Position numbers and translations under genes: made by a program
Notes under the pieces: generated by a model
The model's input: the letters and a program-made list of their open reading frames with translations, nothing else
The model's database searches: none
What the model was told of the DNA's origin: nothing
Assembly: GCF_040054535.1 (NCBI RefSeq)
Contig: NC_090784.1
Span: 2,227,001 to 2,291,000, forward strand
Length of the DNA: 64,000 nt
From: Antennarius striatus
Lineage: Eukaryota > Chordata > Actinopteri > Lophiiformes > Antennariidae
Direction of reading: 5' to 3'
Shown: in pieces, positions 62,270-64,000 of the stretch
How the letters are laid out: the number at the start of each line of letters is the position of its first letter
Numbering within the stretch: position 1 is the stretch's first letter

Positions 62270-62378
62270 GCATCTCACCTATATAGACTCTGCGACTGTA
62301 GCGCTGCATGAGAAGTAGGACAAACACATGAAGGGGAATAAGGTTGATGATGAACACGTAACCCCCCCATGCTGAAAC
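46416..62378 (-). CDS. stt3b: stt3b, oligosaccharyltransferase catalytic subunit (12 last coding exons)
   Basis: STT3B is the catalytic subunit of the ER oligosaccharyltransferase that transfers the lipid-linked glycan to Asn-X-Ser/Thr, mainly after translation. - strand exons are 62279-62378, 57774-57872, 57203-57349, 55473-55521, 54405-54559, 51542-51753, 50546-50733, 49756-49927, 47749-47922, 47424-47537, 47101-47310 and 46416-46496. The phases are continuous over 1701 bases, i.e. 566 codons plus stop. Seen are membrane spans in the first part, the SVSE loop motif, the catalytic-site WWDYG, a DK-type motif (DINKFLWM), Asn-sequons near WWDYG, and a Lys/Arg-rich C-terminus. DSSDEDD after the LGDDMKR block fits STT3B rather than STT3A. 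The N-terminal third is beyond the right edge. Confidence 0.96.
46625..46880 (+). repeat. dispersed repeat R (copy 3, truncated)
   Basis: It contains TGACCTTGA (46772-46780) and TCAAGGTCA (46790-46798), and ends at AAAATTTGACC, where the minisatellite starts. Confidence 0.8.
46879..47106 (-). repeat. 19-bp minisatellite carrying the stt3b splice donor
   Basis: About 12 copies of GTACAGTAGGTCCAAAAAG (- strand). Eight have GTACAG and four GGACAG at the donor-like site. The first copy overlaps the exon end at 47101. Confidence 0.96.
47101..47310 (-). CDS. stt3b: stt3b penultimate exon
   Basis: It encodes [20 protein letters not shown] to KQKYTSKK. The donor AAAAAG|GTACAG is itself the first unit of a 19-bp minisatellite in the following intron. 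Confidence 0.94.
47424..47537 (-). CDS. stt3b: stt3b exon encoding [11 protein letters not shown]...
   Basis: Luminal domain segment [20 protein letters not shown] to FGEMQ; donor CAG|GTACGT. Confidence 0.95.
47749..47922 (-). CDS. stt3b: stt3b exon with DK motif
   Basis: It reads [20 protein letters not shown], then [23 protein letters not shown] is a further sequon. Donor AGG|GTGAGA. Confidence 0.95.
47923..49755 (-). other. stt3b intron before the DK exon
   Basis: It holds the 48801-48933 CA microsatellite, a TG run at 49315-49338 and a repeat tail (CCCTTTATAAATAAAGTTTG) near 49442. No coding sequence was seen. Confidence 0.5.
48801..48933 (+). repeat. CA microsatellite with GGTCACACAC higher-order units
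   Basis: Its left part is made of GGTCACACACAC-type units before a pure CA run. Confidence 0.95.
49756..49927 (-). CDS. stt3b: stt3b catalytic-motif exon (WWDYG)
   Basis: It encodes [20 protein letters not shown], then [20 protein letters not shown] and the sequon-rich [14 protein letters not shown] recognises the sequon Ser/Thr by family knowledge. Acceptor CATCCAG was preferred over a second AG six bases further, because it keeps the expected S-R before NILDD. Confidence 0.95.
50546..50733 (-). CDS. stt3b: stt3b exon encoding last membrane span
   Basis: It reads [20 protein letters not shown], then [20 protein letters not shown] and [15 protein letters not shown]. The donor GG|GTGGGA is weaker than the others. 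Confidence 0.94.
50801..51346. mobile_element. hAT-like non-autonomous element in stt3b intron
   Basis: GTGTCAAACTCAAGGCCCGG at the left and a TGTGGCCCTCGGTGAAAATG-type right side match a widespread vertebrate hAT repeat type. It includes a 54-bp direct repeat with 64-bp spacing (51173-51226, 51237-51290) and a poly-C run at 51336. Clean terminal repeats were not confirmed. Confidence 0.55.
51542..51753 (-). CDS. stt3b: stt3b exon with DSSDEDD segment
   Basis: It encodes [20 protein letters not shown] and ends [11 protein letters not shown]...AEDSSDEDD...YDK, with a phase 0 donor GTGAGC. The acidic serine stretch is a STT3B feature. Confidence 0.95.
51754..53552 (-). other. stt3b intron, left part
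   Basis: No coding sequence recognised. A poly-G run lies at 53212-53224. Confidence 0.4.
53553..53589. repeat. perfect 15-bp hairpin
   Basis: AGATACTAAAGAGTT and AACTCTTTAGTATCT are exact complements around a 7-base loop. Confidence 0.9.
53595..53654 (-). mobile_element. hAT terminal fragment (same family as 12.0 kb)
   Basis: Inverted, it reads CAGTGGTTCTTAACCTTG, GAGGTACCGAACCCTGCCGG and TTCATATGCTC, matching the left end of the 12-kb element. Confidence 0.85.
54405..54559 (-). CDS. stt3b: stt3b exon with SVSE motif
   Basis: It encodes [20 protein letters not shown] then [20 protein letters not shown]. The SVSE loop covers the acceptor peptide in solved relatives. Confidence 0.95.
54560..55472 (-). 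other. stt3b intron, nothing recognised
   Basis: AT-rich sequence with poly-A/T runs around 55100-55330. Confidence 0.4.
55473..55521 (-). CDS. stt3b: stt3b micro-sized exon encoding [15 protein letters not shown]
   Basis: Only 49 bases. It is bounded by CCTTCAG and GG|GTAAGT and restores phase between its neighbours. Confidence 0.93.
55522..57202 (-). other. stt3b intron, nothing coding recognised
   Basis: A TATACATA-type run lies at about 56990-57065. Confidence 0.4.
57203..57349 (-). CDS. stt3b: stt3b exon encoding [11 protein letters not shown]...
   Basis: A luminal/cytosolic loop [14 protein letters not shown] is followed by a membrane span to TYTG; donor G|GTCAGT. Confidence 0.94.
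57774..57872 (-). CDS. stt3b: stt3b exon encoding [10 protein letters not shown]...
   Basis: It encodes [20 protein letters not shown] and [13 protein letters not shown], phase 1 to 1, donor G|GTTAGT. Confidence 0.94.
57873..59329 (-). other. stt3b large intron, left part
   Basis: A poly-G run lies at 58851-58864. No gene was seen. Confidence 0.4.
59330..59858 (+). repeat. dispersed repeat R (copy 4, longest)
   Basis: About 530 bp. It carries TGACCTTGA at 59462-59470 and 59667-59675, TCAAGGTCA at 59480-59488, and two overlapping copies at 59686-59694 and 59692-59700. It ends near CTTTGAAGCGGGATGTAACT. Confidence 0.85.
60055..60578 (+). mobile_element. pogo-like MITE carrying a DNA-binding domain ORF
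   Basis: Terminal repeats CCGTACTGGCCCGAATACAA and, inverted from the right, CGGTATTGGCCCGAATATAA lie next to TA on both sides (60053-60054, 60579-60580). The 524-bp element has no catalytic transposase. Confidence 0.85.
60327..60518 (+). CDS. pogo-type helix-turn-helix ORF inside MITE
   Basis: 63 codons including [20 protein letters not shown] and [19 protein letters not shown], the Brinker/CENP-B-like DNA-binding domain found at the start of pogo-type transposases. The frame then runs into element end sequence and stops. Whether it is translated is unknown; it could equally be an untranslated deletion relic. Confidence 0.5.
   Translation: MGRIGQVNRQLRRSYDANFKTMVINEAESSNNCKAAMKYGVTEFNVRRWRKIKFGVQKVFFPT
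60579..62011 (-). other. stt3b large intron, right part
   Basis: No gene or family recognised. Confidence 0.4.
62012..62096 (+). repeat. (TG)n microsatellite
   Basis: About 42 units with one TGCG break near the right end. Confidence 0.97.
62215..62266 (+). repeat. (TG)n microsatellite next to stt3b donor
   Basis: About 26 units. In the transcript this is a CA run starting about 12 bases after the 5' splice site of the 62279-62378 exon. Confidence 0.97.
62279..62378 (-). CDS. stt3b: stt3b exon encoding [10 protein letters not shown]...
   Basis: A membrane segment ends in QRYSRRVYI. Acceptor TTTTGCAG; donor G|GTGAGA; a CA/TG microsatellite begins about 12 bases beyond the donor. Confidence 0.94.
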
Positions 62379-63089
62379 CTGCAAAACAGACAAAACAGTT
62401 TGTTAATGAAGGCAGTATTGTCCTTTAAACTCATGCTATTGAGGGTTCTTGCAGATCACATGCTAATCTGTACATACATGTAAGCACACATGTAAGCAGT
62501 GTATTGTTGCTTCTTGACTGGTGGGGATTTGATCACTGCCAAATCTGTGCAGAACTTTCTGCACCAAAGGATCAATACTGTAACCAGCCAACAAGCCCCT
62601 ACAGCTAAAAGCTGAACACGGTTTTCTTTCTTACACGAAACACACAAGTATGTTAATAATGCAGGGCTTTTCCATTAGGTAGCTAGGTAGTGGGAAAAAG
62701 ACGCTGGAAACAGGGTCCTAGAGAATGGACCACACTCTGCTTAGACAGGCTGTCCTTCAAGCCTTATTTAACTCACAATGACAATTGCTGGAATGTTGTT
62801 TATTTAGGCAAGGCTAGCATGTGTTACTTTATATTTTGATTGCTGGCTTAAAGACAGAAACCCAATGATTGATGTATATTTCAGGAATATGGAGAATGTT
62901 AAGCTACTTCCACCCACTGACACTGAAGACTGCCCAGGGCTTGGTGGAGCAGTGCTAGAAGAATTTCCTCTGGTCCAAACACGATTTCCTGTGTGAGCCA
63001 ACGTTCAGGGAACGGACCTCGAGACGGAGAAATCTTGAAAGTACAGAGCTGTTGATCTGGGCTGAACTAAATAACCTATGCTGGAAACT

Positions 63090-63350
63090 AGAGAGCTCAT
63101 GCTGTCTGCTGAGGAGACTCCAGCCTGTTGGGGTGTAGGGGACGCATGACTCGTCTTCTTCCAGGGGTCTCCAGGGTTTAGAAGGCTTTGAGGTTTAGGG
63201 ATGTCCCGGTCCTGCCCGGAGTTTCTTCCTCAATGAGGGACATTTTCTCCGCCGCTGTCGCTTATGCTCTGGAGGGTCCTGTCGGGTTTCTCTGTTAAAG
63301 TGATTTGAAATGTCTGCTGATGTGACTGAGCGCTATATAAATAAAGGCTG
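63090..63350 (+). repeat. dispersed repeat S (copy 2)
   Basis: It contains GAGTTTCTTCCTCAATGAGG, CGCTTATGCTCTGGAGGGTC and the tail GCGCTATATAAATAAAGGCT, matching the inverted copy at 36.6 kb. Confidence 0.75.
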
Positions 63351-64000
63351 ACTGATGTCCCCTAAACTCAGTGGAGGTTAAATACACATGAATAAATCTT
63401 TACTTGTTTAATGACCAATAGCATTTTATTTGGAGGGCATTCAAATCAACGTCAGCAGGTGGCCAACATACTTTAGAAACCATGTAAATCATAGTGTGGT
63501 ATCCACAATAAGAATTGTAGAATGAGTATCTAAGAACTGTAGAGCTGCATTAAATGACACCTCACTTCCTCTTTGGAGTCATTATACAGACCTCAACTCA
63601 ACTCAAAGTCTTTCTGTAACTTTCATTCAAACACCCTGTCTTTATGTATGAGTTACTCCTAACAGGACTTAATGTCCCTCTGTGTGTTTGATGAAAATGT
63701 TAAGATACGAATAAATCAGGTTTCACCTGCCCTGTGACTTCATCGCCGTGCTGTGGTAGAGTGAAAATGAATGTTGTTGCCTGTAGAACATTGTATTAAT
63801 AATGCCTGGATTTCCATTCCACTGACTTTACTGTCAATCTTCTTTTTTCTTTTTTTTTTAGTGAGCTGCATTGTTTGTAACCAACCTGCACCAAGATACC
63901 GGATAGTCATTTATACAGGGTGCATGTATTTATTGTGTGTTTGCTGGAATCACTAAGTGATAGTTTGAAATGCTTTACCATAAAAAAAACATTTTGGGAC
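63351..64000 (-). other. stt3b upstream intron, nothing recognised
   Basis: The preceding stt3b exon, expected to end in a YFYM-like block, was looked for between 62379 and 64000 on the - strand and not found. That intron is therefore longer than 1.6 kb. Confidence 0.5.

Noticed and set aside
62379-64000. Further 5' exon of stt3b
   Set aside because: No - strand segment with the expected family sequence plus splice sites was found in this stretch.

Overview
The window is vertebrate, almost certainly teleost, genomic DNA: intron-split genes with GT-AG junctions, fish-type SINEs, LINEs and DNA transposons, and many long CA/TG and TATC microsatellites. Nothing bacterial or viral-episomal is seen, and no previously undescribed multi-gene system is evident. 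The new-looking material is in how repeats sit against exon boundaries.

Region 1 (1-22.3 kb) is a gene-free transposon nest. It holds the 3' part of a Ty3/gypsy element with chromodomain and 3' LTR (1-4595), RTE, piggyBac and Penelope-like fragments, several tRNA-derived SINEs, a hAT element with target-site duplication (12.0-12.8 kb) and two broken LINEs (15.7-19.0 and 19.6-21.1 kb).

Region 2 (22.3-36.1 kb, + strand) is zdhhc3, a Golgi DHHC palmitoyltransferase. It has a CpG/CRE-type promoter, one non-coding exon, five common coding exons and two homologous alternative last exons (311 or 327 aa). A Tc1/mariner copy and other repeats lie in its introns.

Region 3 (36.9-41.1 kb): tmem42 (- strand, 3 exons, 150 aa) converges on zdhhc3. 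It is head-to-head with kiaa1143 (+ strand, 3 exons, 164 aa), with about 450 bp between the start codons, a likely bidirectional promoter.

Region 4 (41.1-64 kb): the last 12 coding exons (566 codons) of stt3b, the catalytic subunit of the post-translational oligosaccharyltransferase complex, on the - strand. The 5' exons lie beyond the right edge. Its introns hold hAT, pogo-like and other repeats, plus a 19-bp minisatellite built from the splice donor of the penultimate exon.

zdhhc3 and stt3b both act in the secretory pathway (Golgi lipidation and ER N-glycosylation), but nothing here shows coordinated control. Exon borders were set by protein-family similarity, reading-phase continuity and splice consensus, all by eye. 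Transcript ends and the presence of introns in UTRs are not verified.
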